NCBI GenBank assembly: GCA_938010425.1
Contig: CALLUO010000077.1
Span: forward strand, 1 to 32,500
DNA from: an uncultured Elioraea sp.
Lineage (GTDB): Bacteria > Pseudomonadota > Alphaproteobacteria > Acetobacterales > Acetobacteraceae
Direction of reading: 5' to 3'
Length of the DNA stretch: 32,500 nucleotides
The notes under the pieces were generated by a model, which saw only the letters and a list, made by a program, of their open reading frames with translations, had not been told where the DNA came from and ran no database searches. How positions within the stretch are numbered: position 1 is the first letter of the stretch; every line of letters begins with the position of its first letter. The translations under genes were made by a program, and so were the position numbers. This document shows, piece by piece, positions 24,477 through 32,500 of the stretch.

Positions 24477-25667
24477 ATGAACGCTGTTCGTCTGCTGTTG
24501 TCCGCCCTCGCCGTGCTCGCCGCTATCCCGGCTGCAGCGCAGGCGCCGCAGCGTCCCGCCCAGCCTGCCCAGCTGCAGGTGACCGTGAAGAATGTGGGCG
24601 AGATAACGCTCTACGAGCTCTACATCGCGCGGGGCGGGACGGGAGCGCGCAATTGGGGACCCGATCGGCTCGGCGACCGCGTTCTCGAGGCAGGGCGCGA
24701 GATCACGCTCCGCCTTGGCCAGAATTTCGGCTGCCTCGCCGATCTCCGCCTCGTTTACGAAGACGGCGCGGAGGAGATCCGCGAACGGGTCGACCTCTGC
24801 CGCGAGCGGATCATCATCGCCGCGCGCGTCCTGCCAAAGGAGGAGCGCAGCTTTACAGTGCGCAACCGCACGGGCCTGATGGTGATCCAGCTGTTCGGCC
24901 GCGCCACGGGCGAACAGGACTGGGGACCTGATCGCCTCGGCAACGACGTTCTCGAGGACGGGGCGGAGATGACCATTTCGATTCCGTCCCGCAGCTGCGA
25001 TATCGATCTGATGGTCGTCTACGTCGACAACAGGGCGGTGGAGGAACGTCGCGGCATCGACGCCTGCGACCTCGCTGAACTGACCCTCGCTCCAGGCTGG
25101 CTTTACGCCGAAAACCCGGCAGCCTTTCGTTCAGGACTTGGCGCCGGCCCCCGCATCACTCTGGTCAACCGCAGCGGGCGGACAGTGTTCACGGTGCACG
25201 TTTTCCCCGACGGCGCGTCCGACGAGGGGCCGGATCGTCTCGGTGCCGACACGCTGAGCGATGGCGCGACACTCCACCTTGCTCTCGATCCCGCCCCCGA
25301 TTGCCGCTATACGCTGCGCGTCACTTACCACGACGGCACGCGCGAGGAGCGCAGGGGGATCGATTTCTGCCGGCAGACGGAACTCGCGATCTCCCCCGGC
25401 TGGGTTGAGACGCTCATGGGCAGCGTGCGCTTCGTCAACGCCGGGGCCGTGCCGGTGATCGGGCTCCATCTCGCCGAACCGGGCGCGCCGCTTGGGCCCG
25501 ATGCGCTCGGGGCGGGTATCCTTGGACGGGGGAAAGCCGCGACCATCGTTCTGCCCGATCCACAAGTATGCACGTATGAGGTTCGCGCCATCTTCCGCGA
25601 CGGCAGGACGATCCTCCTGCCACCGACCGACCTTTGTACCGCCGCCGAAATCGTCCTCTCACCCTGA
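24477..25667 (+). CDS. secreted protein with four tandem beta-type repeats
   Basis: The 396-residue protein has a signal peptide (residues 1-22, ending AAIPAAAQA) and four repeats at about residues 35-113, 126-205, 227-306 and 317-395. Each has an N-terminal strand, then GPDRLGxxxL followed by Gly, a Cys, a strand pair L-x-V-x-Y-x-D-G, and E-E-R-x-G-I-D-x-C. The Cys pairs (86/108, 174/197, 276/298, 365/387) probably form one disulfide per repeat. The fourth repeat is the most diverged (GPDALG, LLPPTDLC). I know single-repeat secreted proteins of this type in alphaproteobacteria but no named function. ATG 24477 is chosen for the signal peptide. It is followed after 14 nt by the EF-hand gene. 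Confidence 0.85.
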   Translation: MNAVRLLLSALAVLAAIPAAAQAPQRPAQPAQLQVTVKNVGEITLYELYIARGGTGARNWGPDRLGDRVLEAGREITLRLGQNFGCLADLRLVYEDGAEEIRERVDLCRERIIIAARVLPKEERSFTVRNRTGLMVIQLFGRATGEQDWGPDRLGNDVLEDGAEMTISIPSRSCDIDLMVVYVDNRAVEERRGIDACDLAELTLAPGWLYAENPAAFRSGLGAGPRITLVNRSGRTVFTVHVFPDGASDEGPDRLGADTLSDGATLHLALDPAPDCRYTLRVTYHDGTREERRGIDFCRQTELAISPGWVETLMGSVRFVNAGAVPVIGLHLAEPGAPLGPDALGAGILGRGKAATIVLPDPQVCTYEVRAIFRDGRTILLPPTDLCTAAEIVLSP

Positions 25668-25681
25668 TTGGGAGCCCGAGC

Positions 25682-26557
25682 GTGCGCCGTCTTCTCCTTC
25701 CCCTTGCCGCCTGCGCGCTGGTTGGCGCGGCCGCGCCTGCTGCCCAAGCGACCTTTCCGCCGGAAATCACTGGCCTCTGGGTCGCAGGCTCCTGCAGCGA
25801 GCCGGCGGAGCTTCTGTTCATCACCCGAAGCGCCTGGGCCAGGCTCGAGGCGAACGGGGTGCAGGTGCTGAGGCATGCCGAGCGCTTCGACCGGGCCGGA
25901 ACCTATGCGCTCGCAGTCGGCGATGATCCGGAAGCGACGCGGCTCCTGTTCCGCCGGGAAGCCGACGGCCTTCTTGTGCGCGACCCACCGGCAAAGCTTC
26001 CGGATGCCTCTCTGCCTGGTGATGGGTCTGACGTTGCCTTTCGCCGGTGCGCGTCCATCCCGGTCGCTCTCGCCGGCCTGCATGGCGAAGGGCTCTCCTT
26101 CCTTGCGGCACTGGACGGCATCGGAGCGAGCTGTGCCGGTGGTGATGGGGCAGCCTGCATCAACCGCATCTGGGCCTGGGCCGATGTGTCGGGCGATGGA
26201 GGGCTTTCGGTAGCGGAGATCGCGCGGCTCGCGCGCGGGATGGCCTATGTGGGCACCCTAGCGGCCGGAAGCACGGGGTCGGAACTCGCGCGGGCCGTGG
26301 GGGCTGCGGGGGTAGCAGCGATCGCGGCGGCGTGGGCGCTGCTCGCGAGCGTCGATTATGACGGGTCGGGAACGGTGAGTGCGGAGGAGCTGGCGCGCGA
26401 TCGTTTTCCGCCTCCGGGCCTCGCTGGCCTTCCCGCCGAAGCGACTGACGCCGGGGGAGGGCCGGCCTTTGCCGCCAGCGCGTTCGCCTGGGGGCTTGGC
26501 GCGCTTGGCGGGCTGCTGAAAGACGTACTCCCCCTGTTCGACCGCGGCCGTCCTTAG
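25682..26557 (+). CDS. secreted EF-hand protein, unknown
   Basis: From GTG 25682 (14 nt after the previous stop) the protein has 291 residues. A signal peptide ends near ALVGAAAPAAQA. The N-terminal domain begins ITGLWVAGSCSEPAELLFIT, which looks like a secreted beta domain with Cys38 and Cys123. Two calcium-loop motifs follow: DVSGDGGLSVAE (168-179) and DYDGSGTVSAEE (225-236), separated by a hydrophobic helical stretch. The first loop matches the canonical DxDxDG less well. The frame is open further upstream, overlapping the repeat-protein gene, but only the GTG gives a signal peptide. Tandem arrangement suggests a joint extracytoplasmic role. Confidence 0.78.
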   Translation: MRRLLLPLAACALVGAAAPAAQATFPPEITGLWVAGSCSEPAELLFITRSAWARLEANGVQVLRHAERFDRAGTYALAVGDDPEATRLLFRREADGLLVRDPPAKLPDASLPGDGSDVAFRRCASIPVALAGLHGEGLSFLAALDGIGASCAGGDGAACINRIWAWADVSGDGGLSVAEIARLARGMAYVGTLAAGSTGSELARAVGAAGVAAIAAAWALLASVDYDGSGTVSAEELARDRFPPPGLAGLPAEATDAGGGPAFAASAFAWGLGALGGLLKDVLPLFDRGRP

Positions 26558-26569
26558 GGATCCATTCCC

Positions 26570-26583
26570 CGCGCGATCGCGCG
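26570..26583. terminator. 14-bp palindrome between convergent genes, possible bidirectional terminator
   Basis: CGCGCGATCGCGCG lies between the EF-hand stop (26557) and the histone-like gene stop (26597), which converge. It can form a hairpin with no loop of its own and there is no T-run, so intrinsic termination is doubtful. Position is the only functional hint. Confidence 0.3.
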
Positions 26584-26596
26584 CAAGGCGGGAGCC

Positions 26597-26848
26597 TCAG
26601 ACGCCGATGCGGCGGGCGTTGCGACGAAGCAGGGCAGCGGCGACGGAGAGGCGGGCAGGCAAGGGGACCACCTCCGGCTTTGCCGTCGCCACCGCTTCGG
26701 GCTTCGCCTTTTTCGCCGCAGCCGGCGCCACCTTCGCGGCCTTGCTTGTCTTCGCCGTCGCCTTCGCCGCCCTCTTGCCGGCCGCCGCCTTGGACGATTT
26801 TGCCATCTTGGCCTTGGTCGTGTTTCCCTTGCCCCTGTTCGCGGCCAT
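26597..26848 (-). CDS. histone H1-like Lys/Ala-rich protein
   Basis: From ATG 26848 the protein has 83 residues. It begins MAANRGKGNTTKAKMAKSSK and runs through KAAAGKRAAKATAKTSKAAK-type and AAAKKAKPEAVATAKPEV repeats, ending in RLSVAAALLRRNARRIGV. The composition (Lys and Ala with Pro/Thr/Ser) is that of AlaLysPro-rich bacterial histone H1-like proteins, which bind DNA and help compact the nucleoid. Low-complexity sequence makes family assignment by similarity weak. It is monocistronic, 83 nt downstream of the DUF4332-type gene. An upstream ATG in frame at 26896 gives a basic extension without obvious support. Confidence 0.7.
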   Translation of the reverse strand: MAANRGKGNTTKAKMAKSSKAAAGKRAAKATAKTSKAAKVAPAAAKKAKPEAVATAKPEVVPLPARLSVAAALLRRNARRIGV

Positions 26849-26931
26849 CGCGCACCTCCCTCGTGCGGAATCGCGTCCGGCTGTGTGTGATGCCAAGGCG
26901 CAGCGAGGCTTGCAACGGGGAATGGACCCGC

Positions 26932-27339
26932 TCAGTAGCTAAGGATGCGTGGCAGCGCCTTTGCCGCCTCAATCAGCTTCGCGCACTGCGCCTCCGAGGG
27001 TACCCGACGCAGCAGGTTTCGCGTCTCATTCGCCGCCTTGAGCGCGGCGGCGAGCCTGTCTGGACGGCGCCGCTTCAATTCCGCTACCGTATTGACCCCG
27101 ATAGCCTCGAGCAGGCCAAGCAGTTCCCTTCCAAGCCCCCTCACCCGCATCAGGTCAGCCCGGTTCGCCCATTCCAGGATCGCACCTTCACCGATCCCGG
27201 TCTTCGCTGCAAGGTCCGCCCTCCCCTTTGGTCGTGCCGCTGCCTCGAGGAGGTCGTCCAGCGTGCGCAGGCCCGCTTCCGAAAGCCGTCTTGCGTCCTG
27301 CTGCCCGATGCCGGGGATCATGCGCAGAGGATAGGTCAT
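26932..27339 (-). CDS. DUF4332-type helix-hairpin-helix protein
   Basis: From ATG 27339 the protein has 135 residues. It starts MTYPLRMIPGIGQQDARRL, a helix-hairpin-helix entry, then GLRTLDDLLEAAARPKGRAD, TGIGEGAILEWANRADLMRV and RGLGRELLGLLEAIGVNTVA, ending RNLLRRVPSEAQCAKLI. These paired HhH units are those of DUF4332, which resembles Topo VI/RuvA-type DNA-binding HhH domains. DNA or RNA binding is expected but no partner is known. It lies upstream of the histone-like gene on the same strand, so the two may be co-transcribed. An earlier ATG at 27375 adds MLCFIRYGRGTP, less likely. Confidence 0.82.
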   Translation of the reverse strand: MTYPLRMIPGIGQQDARRLSEAGLRTLDDLLEAAARPKGRADLAAKTGIGEGAILEWANRADLMRVRGLGRELLGLLEAIGVNTVAELKRRRPDRLAAALKAANETRNLLRRVPSEAQCAKLIEAAKALPRILSY

Positions 27340-27469
27340 AGGCGTTCCCCTCCCGTAACGGATGAAGCAAAGCACGGGTTGGGCGGGTAGGGGAACGGGA
27401 AAACGAAGCAGGCGCGCTGGGCGGCGTGTCAGCGGCCGGTTGGCCGGCTCCGCAGTGCAGCTTCAGCCC

Positions 27470-28252
27470 TCAGCCGCGACGTTCCACCATCAGCTTCTTC
27501 AACTCGGCGATGGCTTTCGCGGGGTTGAGACCCTTCGGGCAGGTCTTGGTGCAGTTCATGATGGTGTGGCAACGGTAGAGCTTGAACGGATCCTCAAGCG
27601 CGTCGAGCCGTTCGCCCGTCGCCTCATCGCGCGAGTCCGCTACCCACCGATAGGCCTGCAGCAGAATGGCCGGGCCGAGGAAACGATCTCCATTCCACCA
27701 GTAAGAGGGGCAGGAGGTGGAACAGCAAAAGCAGAGGATGCACTCCCAGAGCCCATCGAGCCTCGCCCTCTCCTCCTTGCTTTGCAGCCGCTCCGAGTCG
27801 GGAGGGGGAGGTGTGTCGGCCTTCAGCCACGGTTCGATGGACCGGAGCTGGGCATAGGCCTGCGAAAGATCGGGCACCAGGTCCTTCACCACCGGCATGT
27901 GGGGAAGGGGCAAAATGCGTACCGCGCCCTTCACCTCCTCGATCGGCTTGAGGCAAGCGAGGGTGTTGGTGCCGTCGATGTTCATGGCGCAAGAGCCGCA
28001 AATTCCCTCGCGGCAGGAGCGGCGGAAGGTGAGCGTCGGGTCGATCTCGTTCTTAATTTTGATCAGAGCGTCAAGAACCATCGGCCCGCACGCGTCGAGG
28101 TCGATCGCGTAGGTGTCGAGGCGGGGATTCTCAGGCGCATCCGGGTTCCAGCGATAGATGCGGAACTCCTTTACCCGGCGTGCGCCCGAGGGGGCGGGGA
28201 AGCGCTTGCCTTCGCGGAGGCGGGAGTTGGCGGGAAGGGTGAACTTGGCCAT
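27470..28252 (-). CDS. sdhB: succinate dehydrogenase iron-sulfur subunit
   Basis: The 260-residue protein has all three cluster motifs: [2Fe-2S] in CREGICGSC with Cys100, [4Fe-4S] in [11 protein letters not shown] (171-181), and [3Fe-4S] with [12 protein letters not shown] (228-238). FRIYRWNP and [21 protein letters not shown] are typical. It carries electrons from SdhA to the quinone in the membrane anchor. It is last in the sdhCDAB order, 18 nt after sdhA. Length fits the family. A 131-nt non-coding stretch separates it from the DUF4332-type gene, with a weak hairpin (GCCGG-TTGG-CCGGC, 27436-27449). Confidence 0.97.
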   Translation of the reverse strand: MAKFTLPANSRLREGKRFPAPSGARRVKEFRIYRWNPDAPENPRLDTYAIDLDACGPMVLDALIKIKNEIDPTLTFRRSCREGICGSCAMNIDGTNTLACLKPIEEVKGAVRILPLPHMPVVKDLVPDLSQAYAQLRSIEPWLKADTPPPPDSERLQSKEERARLDGLWECILCFCCSTSCPSYWWNGDRFLGPAILLQAYRWVADSRDEATGERLDALEDPFKLYRCHTIMNCTKTCPKGLNPAKAIAELKKLMVERRG

Positions 28253-28270
28253 CGTTCGTCTCCGCCCGCC

Positions 28271-30079
28271 TCAGTAAACGCGCACCTGCGGCGGAAAGCT
28301 CTGCACCTCGTTCGTGAGCGGCGTGAGCGTGACCGGGCGATAGTCAAGCCGCACCGTTCCGGTCTCGTCGCACCAAGCGAGCGTGTGCTTAAGCCAGTTC
28401 GCGTCGTCTCGGTCCGGATAGTCCTCGTGCGCGTGCGCACCGCGGCTCTCGTGACGCGCTTCGGCTGAGACCATAGTCACCATCGCATTCGCCATCAGGT
28501 TCTCGAGCTCCAGCGCTTCGACGAGGTCGGAGTTCCAGATCAGGCTGCGATCCTCGACGCGCAGGTCTTCAAGGCTGCGCCAGTGCCCGCGCATCTTCTC
28601 CACACCTTCAGCCAGCGAGGCGGAATTTCGGAACACTGCGGCGTGGTTTTGCATCGTGCGCTGCATGGCGAGCCTAAGTTCGCCCGTGGTGGCGTCGCCT
28701 GAGGCGTGGCGCGTGCGATCGAGCCGATCGAGAGCGCGCTCACCTGCACGCGGCGGCAAGGGGGGCTGGCTCTGGCCGGGCTTGACAAGCTCGGCGGCGC
28801 GCTGCGCGGCGGCGCGGCCAAAGACAATGAGATCGAGCAGCGAATTTGTGCCCAGGCGGTTGGCGCCGTGCACCGAGACGCAGGCGGCTTCGCCGATCGC
28901 CATCAACCCCGGCACGATCCGGTCGCCGTCTGGGCCGCGCGTGATCACCTCGGTGCGCCAGTTCGTCGGGATCCCGCCCATATTGTAGTGCACCGTGGGC
29001 AAAACGGGGATTGGCTCGCGAGTCACATCCACGCCGGCGAAAATCTTCGCCGTTTCGGCGATGCCGGGAAGGCGCTCAGCAATCAGATCCGCCCCGAGAT
29101 GCTCGAGGTGCAGGAGAACGTGGTCCTTGTGCGGCCCGCAGCCGCGGCCCTCGCGGATCTCGATTGTCATCGCGCGGGAAACGACGTCGCGCGAGGCGAG
29201 GTCCTTCGCCGTCGGAGCATAGCGCTCCATGAAGCGTTCGCCCTCAGAGTTGGTGAGGTAGCCGCCTTCGCCGCGTACGCCCTCCGTGATCAGGCAGCCC
29301 GCGCCATAGATGCCCGTCGGGTGGAACTGCACAAACTCGGCATCCTGGATGGGCAGCCCGGCGCGCAGCACCATCGCATTGCCGTCACCAGTGCAGGTGT
29401 GGGCCGAGGTGCAGGAGAACCACGCCCGACCGTAACCGCCGGTGGCGAGGATGGTGAGGGCTGCGCGGAAGCGGTGGATGGTTCCGTCCTCGAGACACCA
29501 GGCGACGACGCCACGGCAGGCGCCGTCATCGTCCATGATCAGGTCAAGGGCGAAATATTCGACGAAGAACTGGAGATTGTGCTTCAGGCACTGCTGATAG
29601 AGCGTGTGCAGGATGGCGTGACCGGTGCGATCAGCCGCGGCGCACGCGCGGTAGGCTGGGGCCTTGCCGAAATGTGTCTGATGCCCGCCGAAAGGGCGCT
29701 GATAGATACGACCATCCTCGGTGCGGCTAAAGGGGACGCCGAAATGCTCGAGTTCGAGCACGGCCGGGATCGCCTCGCGGCACATGTACTCGATCGCGTC
29801 CTGATCGCCGAGCCAGTCCGACCCCTTGACGGTATCGTACATGTGCCAGCGCCAATCATCCTCGCCCATGTTGCCGAGTGCTGCGCCGATGCCGCCCTGC
29901 GCGGCCACGGTGTGGCTGCGCGTGGGAAACACTTTGCTCACGCAGGCGGTGCGCAGCCCCGCCATGCCAAGGCCCAAAGCGGCGCGCAGCCCTGCCCCGC
30001 CCGCGCCCACCACCACCACGTCGTAGGTGTGGTCGACGATGCGATAGGCCCCGCGCGAGGGGCTGCTGATGACATTCAT
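28271..30079 (-). CDS. sdhA: succinate dehydrogenase flavoprotein subunit
   Basis: The 602-residue protein has the FAD dinucleotide motif [17 protein letters not shown], the covalent-FAD His region [18 protein letters not shown], and active-site parts such as [33 protein letters not shown] and the C-terminal [20 protein letters not shown]. It oxidises succinate to fumarate in the TCA cycle. The start ATG at 30079 has GGAAGGTAGAGG just upstream. It is preceded by sdhD (27-nt gap) and followed by sdhB. Length and motifs are standard, no anomaly. Confidence 0.98.
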   Translation of the reverse strand: MNVISSPSRGAYRIVDHTYDVVVVGAGGAGLRAALGLGMAGLRTACVSKVFPTRSHTVAAQGGIGAALGNMGEDDWRWHMYDTVKGSDWLGDQDAIEYMCREAIPAVLELEHFGVPFSRTEDGRIYQRPFGGHQTHFGKAPAYRACAAADRTGHAILHTLYQQCLKHNLQFFVEYFALDLIMDDDGACRGVVAWCLEDGTIHRFRAALTILATGGYGRAWFSCTSAHTCTGDGNAMVLRAGLPIQDAEFVQFHPTGIYGAGCLITEGVRGEGGYLTNSEGERFMERYAPTAKDLASRDVVSRAMTIEIREGRGCGPHKDHVLLHLEHLGADLIAERLPGIAETAKIFAGVDVTREPIPVLPTVHYNMGGIPTNWRTEVITRGPDGDRIVPGLMAIGEAACVSVHGANRLGTNSLLDLIVFGRAAAQRAAELVKPGQSQPPLPPRAGERALDRLDRTRHASGDATTGELRLAMQRTMQNHAAVFRNSASLAEGVEKMRGHWRSLEDLRVEDRSLIWNSDLVEALELENLMANAMVTMVSAEARHESRGAHAHEDYPDRDDANWLKHTLAWCDETGTVRLDYRPVTLTPLTNEVQSFPPQVRVY

Positions 30080-30106
30080 CCCTCTACCTTCCCTGATTCG
30101 ACCCGC

Positions 30107-30514
30107 CTAAAGCGCAACCTTCAGCACTGCCAGCGCGGCAAACAGGCCCAGCAGGAGCATCGCACCCTTTGCCGCGAGCACACAGGCCAGCCGCGCACCC
30201 TCACTCCGGATGTAGTCCTCGATCACCACCTGCAAACCCAGGGCGGCATGCCAGAATGAGGCTCCGATCAACGCCAGCATCAGCACTGCGTTGTGCGGGC
30301 GGGAGAGCCAAGCGACAGCCTCGCTATGCGACGCACCCGTCAGAGCAACCACAGAAGCGACGAACCACAGAGTGAGGGGAATGAGCGCGAGCGCGGTGAT
30401 GCGCTGCGCCCACCAATGCGCCACCCCGGCTTTCGCCGAACCGAGCCCGCGCGCTCGGCCCAGGGCAGAGCGCAGCGAGACGCGCCTGATCTTCTCCGTC
30501 GTCATCCTTGTCAC
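30107..30514 (-). CDS. sdhD: succinate dehydrogenase membrane anchor SdhD
   Basis: The 135-residue protein has three membrane helices, with HWWAQRITALALIPLTLWF in the first and SFWHAALGLQVVIEDYIRSE after the second. The His of FWHAALGLQVVIEDY is the likely haem b ligand and the Asp-Tyr pair contributes to the quinone site. Its ATG overlaps the sdhC stop (ATGA at 30511-30514). An internal ATG three codons on is an alternative start. It anchors SdhAB together with SdhC. Confidence 0.95.
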   Translation of the reverse strand: MTRMTTEKIRRVSLRSALGRARGLGSAKAGVAHWWAQRITALALIPLTLWFVASVVALTGASHSEAVAWLSRPHNAVLMLALIGASFWHAALGLQVVIEDYIRSEGARLACVLAAKGAMLLLGLFAALAVLKVAL

Positions 30515-30945
30515 TTCGCTAGTGTGGCGTAGCCGAAAACCCAGGCAGCGAGGGTGAGCACGATGGCAGCACCCACCGTCAGCCAGCCGCTTTTTGTTGC
30601 CGTCTTGAGATCAAACCCATATCCGGCGTCCCACACGAGGTGCCGAATTCCGTTGCAGAAGTGATAGAATAGGGCCAGGGTCCAGCCGAACAGCATCAGC
30701 CGCCCTAGCGCAGAGGCGAAGAAGGCCTGCGCCTCGGCGAAGCCTGCCGGCCCCTCGGCGATGGCGAGCAGCCAGGAGACCAAAAGGCCCAGGCCAATGG
30801 CGAGCGCGACACCGGTGGCCCGGTGCGTAATCGACAGGACCGAGGTGATCTGCGGACGATAGATCTGCAGATGGGGGCTCAACGGGCGGCGCACCGGCTT
30901 ACCGGTGCTGTCTGTGCCCACCATGAGGGCGTCGCGGGAATCCAT
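30511..30945 (-). CDS. sdhC: succinate dehydrogenase cytochrome b556 subunit SdhC
   Basis: The 144-residue protein begins with RRPLSPHLQIYRPQITSVLS and ITHRATGVALAIGLG, the standard SdhC N-terminal signature, and has FYHFCNGIRHLVWDAGYGF with the haem-ligand His. Three membrane helices lie at about residues 40-62, 84-106 and 121-142. It is the first gene of sdhCDAB. GGAGG lies 11 nt upstream of ATG 30945, and a strong sigma-70-type promoter candidate is found 80 nt upstream. The 4-nt overlap with sdhD implies coupled translation. Confidence 0.96.
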   Translation of the reverse strand: MDSRDALMVGTDSTGKPVRRPLSPHLQIYRPQITSVLSITHRATGVALAIGLGLLVSWLLAIAEGPAGFAEAQAFFASALGRLMLFGWTLALFYHFCNGIRHLVWDAGYGFDLKTATKSGWLTVGAAIVLTLAAWVFGYATLAK

Positions 30946-31025
30946 GCGCGTGGCAACCTCCGCTGATAGAAAAAGGGCGCGGGCCAGTCACCTCTCGCCT
31001 CGCACCCTTCCTCATATTTGCCAGA

Positions 31026-31054
31026 ATGCTACGCCTGTTGCGCCGCAGCGTCAA
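31026..31054 (-). promoter_or_regulatory. candidate sigma-70 promoter for sdhCDAB
   Basis: On the minus strand TTGACG (31054-31049) and TAGCAT (31031-31026) are separated by 17 nt, close to the -35/-10 consensus. It is about 80 nt upstream of the sdhC start and divergent from the MFS gene. This is the clearest promoter in the window by eye; no others match as well. Confidence 0.6.
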
Positions 31055-31110
31055 ACAAGCGTGAGCGCGCCGCGTTGACGGAGGGCTTCGAGGTCGCGAA
31101 GGTAAGGCGG

Positions 31111-32328
31111 ATGGAGGGAACGCCGAGGACGGTCAGCCTGGCGGGGGCGGGGAATAGAGCGGTGCCAGCCGTTTCCTTTGCGCTGCTTGCCGCTGTCGCG
31201 GGTATTGGTCAGGTGGCAGCGAACATGCCGCTGCCGTCGCTGCCCGCGATCGGCACGAGCTTCGGGGTCGGCGCGCCGGAACTCGTGATCGCCGTCTTCC
31301 TCGCTGCCTTTGCTCCGGCCCAGCTCGTTTGGGGCCCGTTGTCCGATCGCTATGGGCGGCGCCCCGTCGTGCTATGGGCCTTGGGCGTCTTCGCTTCCGG
31401 CAGTGTTGTCTGCGCCTTGGCACCCTCTTTCTCGGTGCTGCTGGCCGGGCGAGTGCTGCAGGCGGTGGGCGGGGCGGCGGGGCTTGTCATCGCGCGGGCC
31501 AGCTTGCGCGACGGGCGCGAGGACAGCGCGCTCGGCCGCGGCATGGCAGGGCTGTCGATGGCGATTGCGGCGGTGCCCGCTTTCGCGCCGCTGATCGGGG
31601 CGCTGCTCGAGCAAGTCTGGTCGTGGCGGGCAGGGTTTTGGCTGTCCTTCGCCCTTGGCGCTCTGGTGGTGGCGTGGGGGGTGGCGCGCTTGCCGGAAAC
31701 CAACCGCGCACCGACCGACCGGCTCGCGCTTGGCGCGGTCATTCGGGCCTATCGCGCGCTCTGGGCTGATGCGCGCTTTCGCCCGCCCGCCGTGGTCGCC
31801 GGCGGTGCGATGGGCGGTTTGTTCGCCTTCGGCGCCGGCAGCCCGATGCTCTATATCGAAGTGTTCGGGCTTAGCCCCGTCGCCTATGCGCTCTATCCGC
31901 TCATTGCGGTGGCTGGGGTGGTGGTGGGTGGGGCGGCCGCGCGGGCGATGATGAAGCGCGGCACGGCGGCGGGCGCGCTCGCGCTCGGTGTGGCGATGAT
32001 GGTCGCGGGCGGGCTGGGCATGGCCACTCTCGAGCCGTTGGGCTTGTTCGGCAAGCACGCGGTGAACGTGACCATGCTCGTGTTCGTCTTGGGCTTGGGC
32101 TTCGCTCTGCCGGCTGCTTTCGCGTTGGCGCTCGCGCCTTTTCGCGATCGCGCCGGGGCGGCCGCTTCGCTCGCGGGCGCGTTTCAGATTTTTTGCGGGG
32201 CGGCGGCGGCCGCACTGACCGCCGCTCTGCCGATGCCGTCTGTGATGGCGCTGTGTGGGTTTGGCGCGGCTGTGGGCTGGCTTCTTGGCCGGCGGGGGGA
32301 GGCGTCAGCGGAGGCGCGGCCGGCTTAA
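31111..32328 (+). CDS. MFS drug exporter, Bcr/CflA type
   Basis: From ATG 31111 the protein has 405 residues with about 12 membrane helices. NMPLPSLPAIGTSFGVGAPE is the start of the first helix-loop unit, WGPLSDRYGRRPVVLWALGV is the MFS loop 2-3 motif (G-x-x-x-D-R-x-G-R-R), and GRVLQAVGGAAGLVIARASL the TM4-5 part. This pattern with PSLPAIG marks the Bcr/CflA group of proton-driven exporters (bicyclomycin, sulfonamide, sometimes Cys export). The substrate is not evident. The frame extends upstream to 31018, but the first part is Cys/Arg-rich and unlike a transporter. It is divergent from sdhC. Confidence 0.9.
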   Translation: MEGTPRTVSLAGAGNRAVPAVSFALLAAVAGIGQVAANMPLPSLPAIGTSFGVGAPELVIAVFLAAFAPAQLVWGPLSDRYGRRPVVLWALGVFASGSVVCALAPSFSVLLAGRVLQAVGGAAGLVIARASLRDGREDSALGRGMAGLSMAIAAVPAFAPLIGALLEQVWSWRAGFWLSFALGALVVAWGVARLPETNRAPTDRLALGAVIRAYRALWADARFRPPAVVAGGAMGGLFAFGAGSPMLYIEVFGLSPVAYALYPLIAVAGVVVGGAAARAMMKRGTAAGALALGVAMMVAGGLGMATLEPLGLFGKHAVNVTMLVFVLGLGFALPAAFALALAPFRDRAGAAASLAGAFQIFCGAAAAALTAALPMPSVMALCGFGAAVGWLLGRRGEASAEARPA

Positions 32329-32333
32329 ACGGC

Positions 32334-32500
32334 TTAATCGGCAGCGGCGAGTTCAAGCCGTTCGGCAAGGGCGGCAAGCTGTGCTTCAGTGCGCGCCCGC
32401 TCAGCGTGGAAGCGCGCGAGCTCTACCCCCTCCAGCCGCTGCCCGGGCAGGTGTCGGATCGTACGTGGATCGATCGCCACCCGGTTGCGATGCACCTCGA
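32334..32500 (-). CDS. unknown protein, C-terminal part (5' end outside window)
   Basis: The minus-strand frame is open from the right edge to TAA at 32336-32334, giving 54 residues. It contains RVAIDPRTIRHLPGQRLEGV followed by a helical LARFHAERARTEAQLAALAERLELA, likely a coiled coil. I do not recognise the family. It converges with the MFS gene with only 5 nt between the stops. Confidence 0.55.
   Translation of the reverse strand, partial: EVHRNRVAIDPRTIRHLPGQRLEGVELARFHAERARTEAQLAALAERLELAAAD

Noticed and set aside
26570-32155. Several GCGATCGC octamers (for example 26573, 32145) as a HIP1-like dispersed repeat
   Set aside because: A handful of copies in very GC-rich DNA, mostly inside genes; I cannot show enrichment without a genome-wide count.

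Overview
The window is GC-rich DNA, densely coding on both strands, that reads as the chromosome of an aerobic alphaproteobacterium. I lean to the Rhodospirillales, near Acetobacteraceae. Grounds: a sdhCDAB operon, polyhydroxyalkanoate (PHA) genes with a PhaR regulator, an etfB-etfA-hbd block next to a HIG1-type two-helix protein, a gloB / methyltransferase / recX neighbourhood, and a PhaC-like hydrolase with N-terminal features I recall from that group. This is judged from recognised protein families; no search was run. I saw no tRNA, rRNA, CRISPR array, insertion sequence or phage gene.

Layout. 1-1022: tail of a HAD phosphatase, then a decayed peptide-binding (SBP_bac_5) gene. 1023-4613: PHA region, with phaR (-) divergent from a small coiled-coil gene, a PhaC-like protein and phaA (+), closed by a strong hairpin. 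4662-9067: minus-strand run that looks like copper handling and cytochrome oxidase metallation: DUF2946-type protein, secreted beta-propeller, small secreted protein, membrane protein, Sco1/SenC, PCu(A)C with a His-Gly tail, and a broken DsrE gene. 9197-10311: phaB and an AhpD-like gene. 10287-15471: minus-strand trehalose block (otsB, GH15, otsA), gloB and a broken DUF985 cupin gene. 15672-16969: methyltransferase and recX. 17134-19557: large MscS channel. 19702-23940: two-helix membrane protein, etfB, etfA, 3-hydroxybutyryl-CoA dehydrogenase, M20 amidohydrolase. 23974-24340: PPK2 remnant. 24477-26557: a secreted four-repeat protein and a secreted EF-hand protein in tandem, neither recognised. 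26597-27339: histone-H1-like protein and a DUF4332-type helix-hairpin-helix protein. 27470-30945: sdhCDAB. 31111-32328: Bcr/CflA-type MFS exporter. 32334-32500: end of an unknown gene.

How the genes fit together: phaA and phaB make (R)-3-hydroxybutyryl-CoA, a PhaC-like enzyme may polymerise or process it, and PhaR would control granule formation. Hbd and the ETF pair link to beta-oxidation and the quinone pool, which succinate dehydrogenase also feeds. The copper block would supply a terminal oxidase. The trehalose block suggests osmotic or desiccation protection, alongside a large MscS channel.

The most unusual points are four separately broken genes in 32.5 kb (peptide-binding protein, DsrE, DUF985, PPK2), a roughly 240-nt out-of-phase overlap at the PhaC-like gene, the copper-type block, and the secreted repeat/EF-hand pair. 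I did not find a clear new defence or mobile system.
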